Shown here piece after piece: positions 10,440 to 21,824 of a stretch of 64,000 bases of DNA (its first letter is position 1; each line of letters begins with the position of its first letter). Position numbers and translations under genes: made by a program. The notes below the pieces were generated by a model. That model was not told the origin of the DNA, searched no databases, and saw only the letters and a list, made by a program, of their open reading frames with translations. Source of the DNA: Ryuthela nishihirai (lineage: Eukaryota; Arthropoda; Arachnida; Araneae; Heptathelidae); NCBI GenBank assembly GCA_038380435.1, contig JAWZYU010000013.1, forward strand, positions 64,498,446-64,562,445. The letters run 5' to 3'.

Positions 10440-10640
10440 GAGAGCTCTTAGGAGACAGACAGTAGCCTCCCGTCAAGGTTAACCAATGTATTATTTAAAG
10501 TGCACATGATGTGGCTCTCACTCTCTCGCACAAGGTCCATGTCTTAACGTGTCATTCGAAGTCCAGCGGTGTCCCCTACTGACCAAGTCCCCCCCCCCCC
10601 CAACCGTGATCCAAGTGGACTCGAAACCTGAGAACTGCCT
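10440..10640 (-). mobile_element. SINE2, internal fragment
   Basis: Matches the middle of SINE2 in reverse (AGACAGACAGTAGCCTCCCG, AGCGGTGTCCCCTACTGACC) but lacks the 3' tail and most of the tRNA-like head. It holds a run of about 14 C. It lies between the coding part of the RTE copy and a piece of RTE 5' leader. Confidence 0.75.
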
Positions 10641-10699
10641 TCAGCAAATTGGCATCTGAGATGAAATTCTGTTGTTTGGGCGATTGCGATATAAACAGG

Positions 10700-10865
10700 A
10701 GTTTCGATGCCTACGATGGTATCTGATCAGGATCATCTACCAGCAACATAAAATTCACTTTCACTGTGTATCTTTATTTTGGACTGGCAACCAACAAACA
10801 AATAGAAAATACAAAGAGGTAGATTCTTCTTAAACCGCGTCTTCCATTGTAGGCGTCCACATTGC
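10700..10865 (-). mobile_element. RTE 5' leader fragment
   Basis: Aligns by eye with 33050-33190, the leader of the RTE at 29.5-33.5 kb (ATGGTATCTGATCAGGATCA, ACTGGCAACCAACAAACAAA). It was probably once continuous with the 9.3-10.4 kb copy before a deletion replaced the endonuclease region. Confidence 0.6.
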
Positions 10866-11505
10866 AATATTCAAAAAACACTGCCAGTTTTTCTTTAAGT
10901 CGGAGGTAGTCAAAGCATCGTTCTTGACCCAATCGGGCTGCAGGTACAGATTTTCAGGGACTTATATTCGATATAACTGGATTAAATAATTGCAAATAAA
11001 TAATTTCTTAAATTTCCCTGCCTTCAACCAACCGATTATCTTTCATTCGTTGGCAATAACCAATTCCTATTTTCTATCTTTAATGATGAATGGTTCTTCG
11101 TGTTTATAATGCTGTTACCCACGAAATTTCAGTTTCTATTCGTATTTCATATAAATACAACTCGTTCATCCAAATAACATAAACATTTTAATCTTCACAC
11201 AAAATTATGATAATCAATCATATAAGAATAAAATACATGATTAGCGTCATGCATTTCTGTATATGTATAGTCTACTCGGACCATTGGGGTGGGGAAACTG
11301 ATCGCTGAGGGCTCGTAAAATTGAGTACAATTTATCTCTAGTGTGCATGTCATTTAAAATGAAATGACTTGCAGCAGACATTGATTAATGAGATGGTCTC
11401 TTCAATGCAGACTTAAGGGTCGATTGGTCATTTCCACTGTAGAAGCACGAGTTTCGTTAGTTAGCATCGAGATACTGGGAAAACGATCACTCATCAAAAG
11501 AGTGA
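10866..11505. other. no feature recognised
   Basis: About 640 bp of AT-rich sequence without a supported gene or a match to the other repeats. Confidence 0.5.
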
Positions 11506-11507
11506 GT

Positions 11508-12205
11508 GGTTTGGGTTGTTTTACCTCTGAGCGGCACTTTTTTTGCACAAAATTGAGTAAGTGGTCAGGTCACAAGGCCCGCAAGGGCTCAGAAAAGGTT
11601 GGGAGACAAATGGAAGCCTCCTGTCAACTCCATCGAGCGTGTTCTGCAGTTCCCAGGTTCCAGTTATAGCTAGGTCAGCGTTGAGAATAATCTCCGCAAA
11701 ACTCTCTGCCCTGCCACGGTCAGTAGGCGACACCAATGTGCTTGAAGAAGCTGTCGTCCGTCGGATGGGACGTTGAACTGTGGCACCGTCGGTGGGAAAG
11801 CCATATACTGTGCATGTTAAAGAACACATTGGATGGCCTTGATGTGAGGTGACCCTCTCTCTTCCAACAACTGTTCCAGTGGATCCCCTCCCCCAACTTT
11901 CTCTGGACCTTCGAGGTCCTTGTGACTTGGCCATTTAGCCCATTGTGTGCAACAAAGTGCCACTCAGAGGTAAAAACAGCCCAGCCCAACCCGCACATGG
12001 GACTACAGCTCAACGACTCATCCGAAGAAAGGCGACCTTTCCAAGCCCATCGATGTCCTCTACAGACTGAGGGCAAGGTTTTTCCGGAGATAAATCTTAA
12101 CGCTCGCCCAGGGGGACTCGAATAGGGTAAATGCAGATTAGAAGCCTGCCGCATTAGCGACTGAGTCGCTCCCGGGGTGGGAGTGGCTCAGTCGGTAATC
12201 AATGG
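11508..12205. mobile_element. nested SINE2 copies in opposite orientation
   Basis: Four SINE2 blocks lie side by side. A minus-strand 3' part (11508-11650) and a minus-strand 5' part with tRNA-like head (about 11985-12175) look like two halves of one copy. Between them lies a plus-strand copy (11652-11984) that starts inside the tRNA-like head and ends in AAACAGCCCAGCCCAACCC. A 25-bp plus-strand head start (TGGGAGTGGCTCAGTCGGTA) follows at 12178. The arrangement indicates insertion of one SINE2 into another, leaving inverted sequences that could pair. Confidence 0.8.
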
Positions 12206-12770
12206 AAGATCCAGATAAGTACGCCAAATTTATTCTTCAACCTTCTCTTTTCGTTTCGCGTCAAAGAAGAGAAAATCATCGCCTTTGAAAGGAATTAACC
12301 TTAAGTGTTATGCATCAACGTAGAAAAGAAGTGCATTATTTTAAGCATATGCAATATTTCCCTGTGTAAAACCGCAGATAATTGATTAAAAAGTAAAACG
12401 GCGTAATCTAAATAAGTACAATAAAATATTAATTTCAGCTTTCACGACCGTTTTGGTATCGTGGTTCTAAAATGGCCTAGTGGTTTAGAGAGCTTTATGG
12501 CCTCAGCTTGGATACCATTGGGTTCGCTGAGCATATTGAATCTATCAGCATGGAAATGTTGTAAGCAAACAAATTATATTCCTCGAACGAATTTTACAGC
12601 GCATTTGTTAATACTGAGCAACAAATTTTCATAAAAGTCATGCCTCTGAGATAAAAATAGCCATTTCTTAAAGATTTCAAGGTGCTGAACACGAATATGA
12701 CAACGAAAATGCAAAATTGGCTATGATTTCTGAGAAATCCGCAATAGTTTCTTATATAATAGAGTAATAC
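12206..12770. other. no gene; weak tRNA-like stretch
   Basis: Mostly AT-rich. At 12470-12535 TGGCCTAGTGGTTTAGAGAG and TTGGGTTCGCTGAGC resemble A and B boxes, perhaps an old SINE head, but there is no fold and no second copy in the window. Confidence 0.35.
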
Positions 12771-12779
12771 GTACATATG

Positions 12780-14500
12780 ACATGTATCGGTAAAACTCCG
12801 CTTCTGCTTCCAACTGTCGACTTCTGCCGGTCGCTTGTACAGCTGCTCAGGATCATCTTTGGTGAGCAGCCAATATTGAAGTGGACCTGTTTCACACGTA
12901 CCGTGTCCCCATCGTTGCAATGTCCTGGTGGAAACGTTCACCGTGCTCATAACTAATCATGCCGCAGTTGTCGGGGAAGAAATCTAAGTGGGAATGGAGA
13001 AAGTGGATCTGTAAGGACATATTGCAGCCAAGTTTGTGATACAGAGACATGTCCTTAACCAGTTTCTTATAGTTTTCTGCCCTGACATTCCTGATGAATT
13101 TAGTTGACACCAGGCGAAACGTATTCCAAGACTTTTTCTCGTCACCCTGAAACAGGTTGTCGAATATCTGGTTTCTGAACAGCTCGCGGATCTGAGGACC
13201 CACAAAAATTCCCTCTTTAACTTTCGCTTCGCTGAGTCGAGGTAATTTGTCAGCCAAGTACTTGAAAGCTGACGCAATCCGGTCCATGGCTTTTACGAAG
13301 TTTTTCATCACACCAATTTTGATGTGTAGGGACGGTATCAGGATTTTGTGCGTTTCTGCCAGTGCTGGGTGTTCCACATTCTTCCCTCCAACCTTCAGAG
13401 ATTTCCTCTAAGGCCAGTTTCTCTTCACGTAGTGCAAAGTCTTTGCTCGGCTGTCCCATTCACATAAGAAACAGCAGTACTTCGTATATTCCAGCTGCAG
13501 ACCCATCAACAGAGCAACTACCTTCAAGTCACAACAGAGATGCCAGCCATACTTGCTGTATTGAAGACTGTTCATCAGCTGTTTTAGGTTGTCATAGCTT
13601 TCTTTCATATAGACAGCGTGTCTGACCGGAATGAATGGAAGTCGATTTCCATTATGCAGCAACAACGCCTTGAGGCTCAATTTCGAGGAGTCTATGACTA
13701 ATCGCCATTCTTGAGGGTCATGTTTGATCCCGAGAGCATTCATCAGGCCATCTACATCGGAGCAGAACACAAGGTCATCTTCCTTTCTGAAGTAAGGCGC
13801 AAACTGCTCATGACGAGTTCGTAACGAAGTCACTGGGACATTTTCCTTGAGAAGATTCCATTGTTTAAATCTTGATCCAAGTAACTCTGTTTTGGTCTTG
13901 GACAGCTCCAGATCGCGAACAAGATCGTTCATTTCTTCTTCGGTGAGAATATGTGGCGCAGATTATGAACCATGGAATACATATAGATCATCATTAGACG
14001 CCGAAAGCTGCGCCGCAGAGAACCCAGCATCGGTTCGCCTCCTTGCTCATCATCTAATTCGATGGAAAATTCTTTTGGAGGTTCAGGAACGGGAAGGGCT
14101 TTGCCGTGCGGAACTGGTTGGAGAGCAGATTGTATATTCGGGTACACTATTGTCCACTTCTTTTTCCGTGTGATGCCTCCAGAAACAGGTGGAACCATGC
14201 AGAAGTAGCAGTCATTTTGCGTGATTGCTTGGTTCTCTCCTGACCATAGGAACAGCAAACTGCATCGCCACTTTTTCGCCTTTCGGCCACTTCGGAAGAT
14301 TTCTTGCACACGTACTGTAGCATATGTGTGGGGCCCAGGCCTTGTCCTAGTCCCTGATCTTGCATCCAAAATAAAACTAATACGCCGCTTTCATTATTAG
14401 AGTGATGACCCTTTTCTGGCTTGCAAACATCACTTCCCCGCAAATGTAACAAAATGTATCTGCACTATTAACACAGTTACGAGGCATCATTACTGCTGGA
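12780..14500 (-). pseudogene. broken Cys-rich gene of an uncharacterised multi-copy family
   Basis: Pieces in three frames form one protein. The N-terminus (about 14400-14490) has MPRNCVNSADTFCYICGE, then GCKIRDQDKAW and HICYSTC, a likely zinc-binding Cys/His cluster, followed by DCYFCMVPPVSGGI (14190-14230). A long block (13408-13932) has NDLVRDLELSKTKTELLGSR, WRLVIDSSKLSLKALLLHN, DLKVVALLMG and CCFLCEWDSRAK. After a frameshift 12892-13377 has LHIKIGVMKNFVKAMDR, KEGIFVGPQIREL, NMSLQIHFLHSHLDFFP and HGERFHQDI. After another shift YWLLTKDDPEQLYKR (about 12830) ends the similarity. Proteins of this layout occur in many copies in arthropods and cnidarians without an assigned function. Copy number suggests a mobile or captured gene, but I see no terminal repeats. 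Confidence 0.7.
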
Positions 14501-14562
14501 TTAAAACTGCAAGGATCACTTGTGTTGTACTTATGACTCGGGGGTAAATGGGAGTCGCTCAA

Positions 14563-15267
14563 AAGAATTGCTCACCTTATGAGGTGTCGCTTACAACTAA
14601 TGATTGCATCATCTTTTGTCCGCAATCATATAGCTGCGATGTCATAACTCAACTCTACTGCATCAGACAATGATGCAATACCTCCGGGGGTTGTGTGTAT
14701 GGCGGGCTGATGCAATACAACGCAATATGTTGCAATCTGGAGTTTAAAATACAGCGTTGCGAAATGGTTACCTATGTACTCAATGCGTACTGAGTCGTTT
14801 ATATATGATCATCTCTGTCTCTCCTAAACAAGAGATAATCTACAATTTTTATTGTCATTTTCGTGTTCAGCACCTCGAAATTAGTAAAGTTTTTCATTTC
14901 AAAGCCTTTTTGTGTGTTGCCCAGTAACGTGTATGTAATTACAAGACGTTAAAATTGGTTTAACAGCAGGGGGAAAAATCATTTTCACCGAGTTAGAGTT
15001 TTGTTTAAATTAGCAAGGAATAAGTGTTGGGGTCGAAGATTGTTACCTTATTTATCTGAAGCTAAGCTTGAAGATTTTAAAATATGAATGTTTATCATTA
15101 CCAAAGCTGTCACCTCTTATCCCAGTGAGCCATTACCACTATCACAGGCTCGTGCTGAAAAATTCAGAAACCGTTAAAACAAGGCTTTGATTATAAAAAA
15201 AATACACTTTTTAATTGTTTTTCACAAACAAAACGAACATTTTTATTTCAGTGCAAAGCATATGAGG
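14563..15267. other. no feature recognised
   Basis: About 700 bp of AT-rich DNA. The small frame at 15187-15489 runs into the MITE and is not a gene. Confidence 0.5.
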
Positions 15268-15430
15268 TACAGTCGCTCAAAAATGTATCCGAACACTATG
15301 GTTGATTACAGAATTCAGAAAAAATATCTGGCAACGATTTTTTTAGAAATTAGTGATCTGGCAACCTTCGTGTCACGTGATACGAAGGTTGGCAGATCAC
15401 TAATTTCGGATACTTGTTTGAGCGACTGTA
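15268..15430. mobile_element. Tc1/mariner-type MITE with nested hairpin
   Basis: TA-flanked non-autonomous element of 159 bp. The left end is CAGTCGCTCAAAAATGTATC; the right end read inward is CAGTCGCTCAAACAAGTATC. The interior is itself a near-perfect palindrome: AAATTAGTGATCTGGCAACC pairs with its complement over about 26 bp around GTCACGTGAT. The ends resemble arthropod Tc1 termini. It has no coding capacity. Confidence 0.85.
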
Positions 15431-15857
15431 CAACAACGTCTCTCGAGTTGTGGGTTAAGACCAATGCTGGAAAGTCAAAAGAAACTTGAAAGGACGTCGC
15501 AAACATTTCAGTCTCAATAAATATGTTGAAACACGATAGTTCTTTTTTACTAAAAACTATTCACAGTTATAAATTTCATAATTCTTGATGACAGATTCAA
15601 TATGCAGCTGAGCACTTTTCAGCATTACAAGTTTTGTAATAATGCGATAATAAAAATATTCTTTTTCATTTTCTGAATATAAATATAATCTGGAAGCTTA
15701 AATGTATTGTGAAATCAAGAATCAAAGACATAGGTGGCATGTTATTTTCAAAAAAGAAATGTTGATGTGCAAAATAAATTCACCTTCTTGACCCCTAAAA
15801 CTGGTTCTGTGGCATTGTTAGCCAAAAATCGAAAGACAATGATATTCCGAAAAGGTA
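15431..15857. other. no feature recognised
   Basis: AT-rich, without a supported gene. Confidence 0.5.
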
Positions 15858-15975
15858 GACGTGTGCCAAAAGGCTTCAGAAAAAGACGATTTAGGATGCG
15901 GTGGGCAGACAATGTCAAACAGGACCTTGCTGCATAAATGCAGCAGCTGTAGCTTAGGACAGACTTGATTGATCT
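15858..15975 (+). mobile_element. RTE 3'-region fragment
   Basis: Encodes the C-terminal RTE motif, seen as VPKGFRKRRFRMRWADNVKQ followed by DLA, then skips to ATGCAGCAGCTGTAGCTTAG, which matches the GATGTAGCTCAGGATAGAC area near the RTE stop codon. The 3' terminal repeat is absent. Confidence 0.75.
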
Positions 15976-16320
15976 CAATTGCGCTCTGGTAGATATGTGC
16001 ACTGCTGTTCATGTAACAGATCAATATTCATGTTGTATGCTTTACTGTTCTTGGGTCAATTTCACCCACGTGTACCAATGATAAAATTTTGTGGCTGAAC
16101 TTCCACGTGATTCAGATGACCTGTGACTTTGCCATCTTCATTACAGAGGTTAAATGTCCTTCGCATCATTATCTTCCCTCAGTCTCTAGTAGTTGTTTAG
16201 GCAACTCCATTCTTTTTAATCCTTGTTGGCAGTCTGCAGTGTTTATTACAGAAAATTATAGATGAAATATGGAAAGCGAGAGCCATTACAAAATTAAAAA
16301 TTGAGGACACTATTTTGGAG
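15976..16320. other. no feature recognised
   Basis: No gene or repeat that I can name. Confidence 0.5.
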
Positions 16321-16324
16321 AGCA

Positions 16325-16745
16325 GGCTGAGGCAACGCTCGAAGAATTTCACACGGGGAGGGGGGGAGTTATCAAACGTTTTCCAACTCGAAGTTCAAAT
16401 TTTGCGCCAACTGAGCAAACTTACCAGATTTGCGCTCCGTGGCGGGGGGAGGGGGGGGCATTTTCCTATTTCATTTCCAATTTTGTCAACTAATATTTAA
16501 TTTCCAATTTTGCCAACTAGCCATTATTATTTCACAGGCATAATTCCAATATTTACATCTCATCTGAATTGTAGCAAGTCAGTGTGAATTTTCGCTTCAT
16601 TTGACCAACTCTCCTTCATTTCACGAAACTAATCCCAATCTTTACATCTCTCCTAAATTTGCCAAATCACTTCAAACTTTTCAAACTCCCAAAGATTTTG
16701 CCAAGTTTCCTCAATTTCAGTCAACTCTCCTTAATTTCACAAACC
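16325..16745 (+). repeat. dispersed repeat R, copy 1
   Basis: It has G runs, GAGCAAACTTACCAGATTTG and a series of short related lines of the type CAACTCTCCTTCATTTCACG and CTTTACATCTCTCCTAAATT, themselves spaced as subrepeats. The reverse complement is found at 21825-22175. No coding potential; origin unknown, possibly a non-autonomous element. Confidence 0.65.
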
Positions 16746-16746
16746 C

Positions 16747-17388
16747 AATGGGACTATTTTAAACAGGCTTTTTTGGAAACTAACAGTACCCTTTTAGAGA
16801 AAAAGGAGCAGAGGAGACAATTATTTGAGTGATAAGGCACTTGAGCTTATTTCAGAAAGAAGGAACTGCAGGAATGTCCTTAATCAATACCCTACTAGTC
16901 CTAATAGAAAGCATTACAGAGAACTTAATAAACGTGTAAGGGATCAGTTAGCTGCTGATAAGAATCTTTGGCTTGATGGTTTGGCTGACAAAGCCGAGGA
17001 AGCAGTTAGGCAGCACAACAGCAGAGAGCTATACCAGATAGTTAATGTTTTGTCTGGTAGAAAAAGGACAGGTATTGAGGATTGAAGGATAAAAAAGGTA
17101 AGGTTATAGAAGGTGAGGATTCTGTCATGGCTAGGTAGGCTGAGCATTTCAGTGATGTTCTAAACAATGTGGTTAGTTCTATTCCCATTGTTTGCAATGA
17201 TGATAGAAGCATTGGTGGCTTTAATGTTGGCCCTATAACACAATCTGAAGTTATTTTGGCTGTTTCTAAACTTAAACTTCATAAATCCCCAGGGGCAGAT
17301 GAAATTACTACGGAAATGCTTAGAGCTGGGAATGTTTCTCTTATCACTTGGATGACTGAAATTTTAAATATCTTTTATGATAAAAGAA
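16747..17388 (+). mobile_element. RTE internal fragment without either end
   Basis: Corresponds to the region between endonuclease and RT of the 45.3-kb RTE, from CATTTTAAACAGGCTTTT-like sequence to ATCTTTTATGATAAA. Reading frames at 16825-17085 and 17169-17408 carry HNSRELYQIVNVLSGRKRTG and HKSPGADEITTEMLRAGN; a stop after GIED splits them. It ends abruptly before IPIFKKGD and abuts the piggyBac-like repeat. Having no 3' end, it cannot be a simple truncated insertion. Confidence 0.85.
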
Positions 17389-17399
17389 AACGATTTTTA

Positions 17400-18382
17400 A
17401 AAAAATAAAAATTGCCATTTTAAAATTTTTAATAGATATCTTATAAACATATGTAATTTAAGCTTGATAATAATATTTCCTTTTTTTATTTGTTGCATAT
17501 TTTATTAAACTATGACATAAATAATTTGTTAAAGCCATTTGTTTGCCATTTCTTAGAAGTTATATAAGGTATTGCCAATTTGTTTGTTAACATTACTCTG
17601 TGATGAAGCAATCCCCTAATTTAAGCTCAGAAGTTTGATTTAAACTATTATCAACAAAATTTATTTATTAAAAATTTTTTTTTAATTTTAAAAAAATTTA
17701 TTTTTTAAAGTTTTTAAAATCTCCTGATAATTATCAAAGAACTGCTACTTTTTAAAAATGGAAGATTTTGGAAGTAATTATGAAACGTATACCTTTTTTT
17801 TTGGTATATCACTGTAAAAATTGTTATTAAAATTAATATGTTACTACAGTGTTCAAATTCTTTACTTCAATAAAATTCAGAATTAAAATCATTTTAATTT
17901 GGTATATAACATGAGCTATTTCTGTTGATTAGTTATTGATTAAAAATATTCTAAATGTGACTTGTTTATTGGACTGCAACAAGCCTGGATTTTTTCTCAA
18001 AGTATAGTATGGAGAAAAAAAAATTCAAAATGGAAGAAATGTTCATTTTAAACAAGAAATTTTTTTTGTTATTTAGAAATAAATAGCCTTTCTATTCATG
18101 TGCATTATAATAATTTCTATTAGCTTTTTTTTTTATAAATTTTTATTTGTGTTGCCAGATGCATTTTTACTACATGACTCTAAAAAAGTCCTATTAAAAT
18201 GAAACATATGGTCTTTTTTGTTAAATATTTTATTTTCAGAAAATCCAGAATTAAATGTTCATTAATTTCGCATATAACATGCCATAATTCCTTTCACTAA
18301 TTATTTGGCAAAAAAAGTTCTAAAGTTAAATTTGGCCTCTGGATGTAAACCAGTTTTTCTGGCTGGACACTGGAAGTGTTAA
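17400..18382 (+). mobile_element. TTAA-flanked piggyBac-like non-autonomous element, copy 1
   Basis: About 950 bp, shared at length with 43290-44221 (TTTATTAAACTA, ATTGCCAATTTGTTTGTTAA, ATCTCCTGATAATTA). The right end reads GGCTGGACACTGGAAGTGTTAA-like, finishing at TTAA 18379-18382. In copy 3 the mirror end is TTAACCCTTCCAGTGTCCAGC-like. TTAA target sites plus CCC/CCT-type termini fit piggyBac. The left end is lost at the RTE junction. It has no transposase. Confidence 0.65.
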
Positions 18383-19265
18383 ATTTTCTAGGACTCTTCC
18401 CTCTTACACAGTATGAGTGATCATTTTTATAGGCCATATCTGTTCTCTTGCAATTTCTACCATATCTTCTACAAATGTTTCTCAATACAGGAGGTTTCCA
18501 ATTTGACAGTGCGTCATTTGTTACAAAAGTGAATAAAGTTGGCACAGCATCATTAATTAATCCTACTGTGCCATTTTCTGAAGCTTTATTTTTAAAACAA
18601 TAAAATGCTGGGAACAGATAGTATTAGCTACTGTTTAAAGAGATGCAGTGGAGCTTCAACCACAATTGACAAACCTTAGCATATCAAATCATAAAATTTT
18701 TTATCAAATATTAAAAGCAAATTTTGAGGTTTCATTTATCACATGCAAAATTTTAAAATCCCTATTTCAGGCGTTTCGTTTGAGAAAAAAAAGCAACTTG
18801 TGTTATTTTGGCAAATTAAAAATGGAAAGCAGAGGTCTCATAAAATTAATGTGTGAGTTTAATATTTCATTTTGAAACAAAATTCCCGAAAATATTCTAA
18901 AAATTCCATGCTGTTACAATCTGTAAATCACCTTCTTTTCATATGTATCATTTACGAAAAAAATTGTGAACTACATTTGATATTATACTAGAACAGAACG
19001 GTATTTTGAAACGCTTTATTTATTTTTAGGCCTCTCTGCTTTAACAATTTCAATTTAAGAGCATTTCACAATTTTCTTAAATTACTAACCTATGAAATAT
19101 AGAATTGCTGCTTTTAAAGTACTTTTCAGTAGTTAGTGCACAATTCAAGTAAATCTAAGATCGTAGTGAAAGATTTGTTTACACTATCCAAACATGCCTC
19201 TCTCTCTCTGCCTTGTGAGGAGTAGTCTTAAGATTTTATACATGTTCATAGCGTCCGTTGCCAGT
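18383..19265. other. no feature recognised
   Basis: AT-rich with no supported gene; small frames at 18297-18545 and 18648-18875 are not credible. Confidence 0.5.
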
Positions 19266-19269
19266 CTAC

Positions 19270-19540
19270 CTCTAGTAATATTACCTCGATAGTTTTCAAT
19301 ATTCGTTTTAAATTTAGGAATTTTTCGAATTTGCCCCTCCGTTAGAGGGTGCAATTATATCGTTTGGGAGATTCGAAAAATGCAAATTGTAATATTTCAT
19401 CAATTCCTGTCCAACCCAAAAAGAATTTTTAATTAATCTTTAATAACATACAATTTTCTCTTAAAACAAAAAAGTTGCAACCTCCCCTGGGTCAATTGAG
19501 GTTGTAATACTAGAGACATGACTCCGATTCCCATAGCATT
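19270..19540 (+). repeat. dispersed repeat Q, copy 1
   Basis: GTAATATTTCATCAATTCCT, then TTTTCTCTTAAAACAAAAAA, then CCTGGGTCAATTGAGG, in the same order as in the tandem pair at 50470-50975. Non-coding; family unknown. Confidence 0.6.
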
Positions 19541-20145
19541 GACTACCATGATCACAGACGGCTGTGTCTGCTGACTGCTTAGTGAGGCAAAAATACCCAT
19601 GATGCCTTGCGAATTTGCTGCGAACAAGGATGAAAGCTATTTAAAAATGCTTAACAAATGATTTTAATCAGGCAAAATTTTGCAGTTTTTTGTTTGTTAT
19701 TTCAATGAGGTTATTCCAGTGTAGTAATTAAAGCAAAATAGATTTAATTAATACACACTTATTGACTTATATCGGATGAAAAGCGAAGACGCTAGAAACT
19801 GCTTCTCTTTCAAATCGAGATTTTGTATGAAAATTTAAAAAAAATGCAATATGTTCTTAATATGTGATTAAAGCTGAACTAAATTGACTGTAAACTTAGC
19901 AGACTTTAATTTGAGCCCGTTTTGAGCCCGTTTAAAACAGGAACAATGGTGAACATATTTTAAAATCTAATACATGATCAAACCTTTCAGCTTATGCGAA
20001 AGCCCTCAAAATTTATAGATCTTAATAGTGCAAATCCACGCCTCATTTAAAAAAACATAAAAAGTCACATTTATTTTTATCTTTCATTAAAAAATATTAA
20101 TTTTTGCTGAAAATTGAAAGAAATAATCAGAGAGTGCGAACTTTT
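19541..20145. other. no feature recognised
   Basis: AT-rich, no gene. Confidence 0.5.
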
Positions 20146-20149
20146 TTTT

Positions 20150-20930
20150 AGTTCCACTGAGGCAGGAAATCAAATCTTCTCCCAATAAATGACACAATTT
20201 AATTTCATGCTATAAAAAAAACAAAATATTATAAACTTGTTATTCAGCTGAAGCATAAAGAAATTCAAACCCTTCTCCCACACAAACACACAAATGGCAT
20301 AATTGAAATTTGACGCTATAAAAAAATAAATATTGCAAACTTTTATATTAGCTAAGGAAGAAGGAATTCAAAGGTCATACACACACAAATGACATAATTG
20401 AAATCTCATGCAATATATATAAAAAACAAAATAATTTACACATTCATTTCAACTAAGGCAGAAGGAAAGGCAAGACCTCCCCCCCCTCTCTCTCACACAC
20501 CACACACAAAAATGACATGATTGAAATTTAACGGAACGAAAACCAAATATTGTAAAATTTTATATCAGCTAAGGCAGAAGGAAATCCAAGGTCACACGCA
20601 CACATAAATTACATAATTGAAATTGCATGCTACATGTATATATAAACAATAATTTACACTTTCTCTCATTTCAACTAAGACAGAAGGAAAGACAAGCTCC
20701 CCTCACACAAACACACAAATGACATGATTGAAATTTCATGCAATAAAATACCAATATTGTAAACTTTTATATCAGCTAAGGTAGAAGGAAAACCAAGGTC
20801 ACACACACATAAATGTCATAATTGAAATTTCATGCTATAAAGAAAAAGAAAAACAAAAATGCAAAATATTTTTATTTCAGCTCAGCAGTAGGAAATTCAT
20901 ATCACACACACAGAATATAAGAAATAAAGT
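20150..20930 (+). repeat. minisatellite, about eight units of 93-115 bp
   Basis: Each unit has CAGCTAAGGCAGAAGGAAA, then a CA-rich stretch, then AATGACATAATTGAAATTTC and a TATA-rich end. Unit starts lie near 20158, 20251, 20353, 20452, 20567, 20676, 20777 and 20883. Neighbouring units alternate between two subtypes in the middle of the array (with or without ATAATTTACAC...TTTCAACT), suggesting a dimeric higher-order unit. Confidence 0.8.
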
Positions 20931-21820
20931 TACTGCAAAGTATATTTTTGTTACTGTGTTTTGTGCAAATTTAGATGTTTGCTCTAATATGATGCCTTTT
21001 AATTTTTCTGTCATTTGTGGTGGTGGTGAAGTCTAATATTAGCGTATTCTTTTGTAATGTTTCTTTTTCATATTATAAGCATGATTGTCAACTTCCACAT
21101 CCAATTCCCTATTACTGATATGACTATCTAGTGATATGAACACAACATGCATTGAAGCCTATGTAGGACATTAACCTGAATTTTTTAATTAGGTATGAAA
21201 TGGTTGTTGTTAAGAATATAAAGTTTTTTCCTGGAAGACACTGTTCAGTAATTTTTGCAATTGCACGCACACATACTGTGAGAAGGGCGAGAAAACCTCA
21301 ATTTTTAATATTAACCTTTAAAGTAACAGAAGCTGATTAATCAGTTTCCAAAAATCCTTACAAAAGAACCTGCAACATGCTTTTTTATGCTTCCCTACCA
21401 TTTTCTTCCAGAATTAAATGTTTTTTCTTTTGATATGTAATATGGCTATTTTATTCATTAGTTTTTTTCATAACAGGACTCAAAAGTTGTTTCTTAAAGA
21501 AAAAAAAATTGTCTTTGTAAGGGTTAATAAGAGCAGACACAGAAAACTGCATTGGGTCAAATCAATTAATGCTAATTTACATTCTATGCAAGAAATTTTT
21601 CATAATTTTTTTGCTATAAAGACAGCTTATAATAACATTTTTCAATTTCAGAGAAAAGAGACATAATGACCTTCATTGCTTTACTGTGATTGCTTGATAT
21701 TATCCACATGTGAGAAACACCTAAAATGTCACTGAACATTTCATGATTGCTGCCAATGATTTTAATTTAATTGAAAGTTAAACAATTGCCATTTTTCTTA
21801 TTAGTTATCAGCCAGTTAAT
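20931..21820. other. no feature recognised
   Basis: The 82-codon frame at 21418-21666 has no recognisable domain and ordinary AT-rich composition; not called. Confidence 0.5.
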
Positions 21821-21824
21821 TATT

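Noticed and set aside
15734..15937. 67-codon frame
   Set aside because: Only its second half matches RTE (GFRKRRFRMRWADN); the rest is accidental, so it is listed as an RTE fragment.
20150..20930. CRISPR-like array
   Set aside because: Units are about 105 bp with diverged repeats and no unique spacers, in animal DNA; it is a minisatellite. The same applies to 28000-28690 and 51540-52420.
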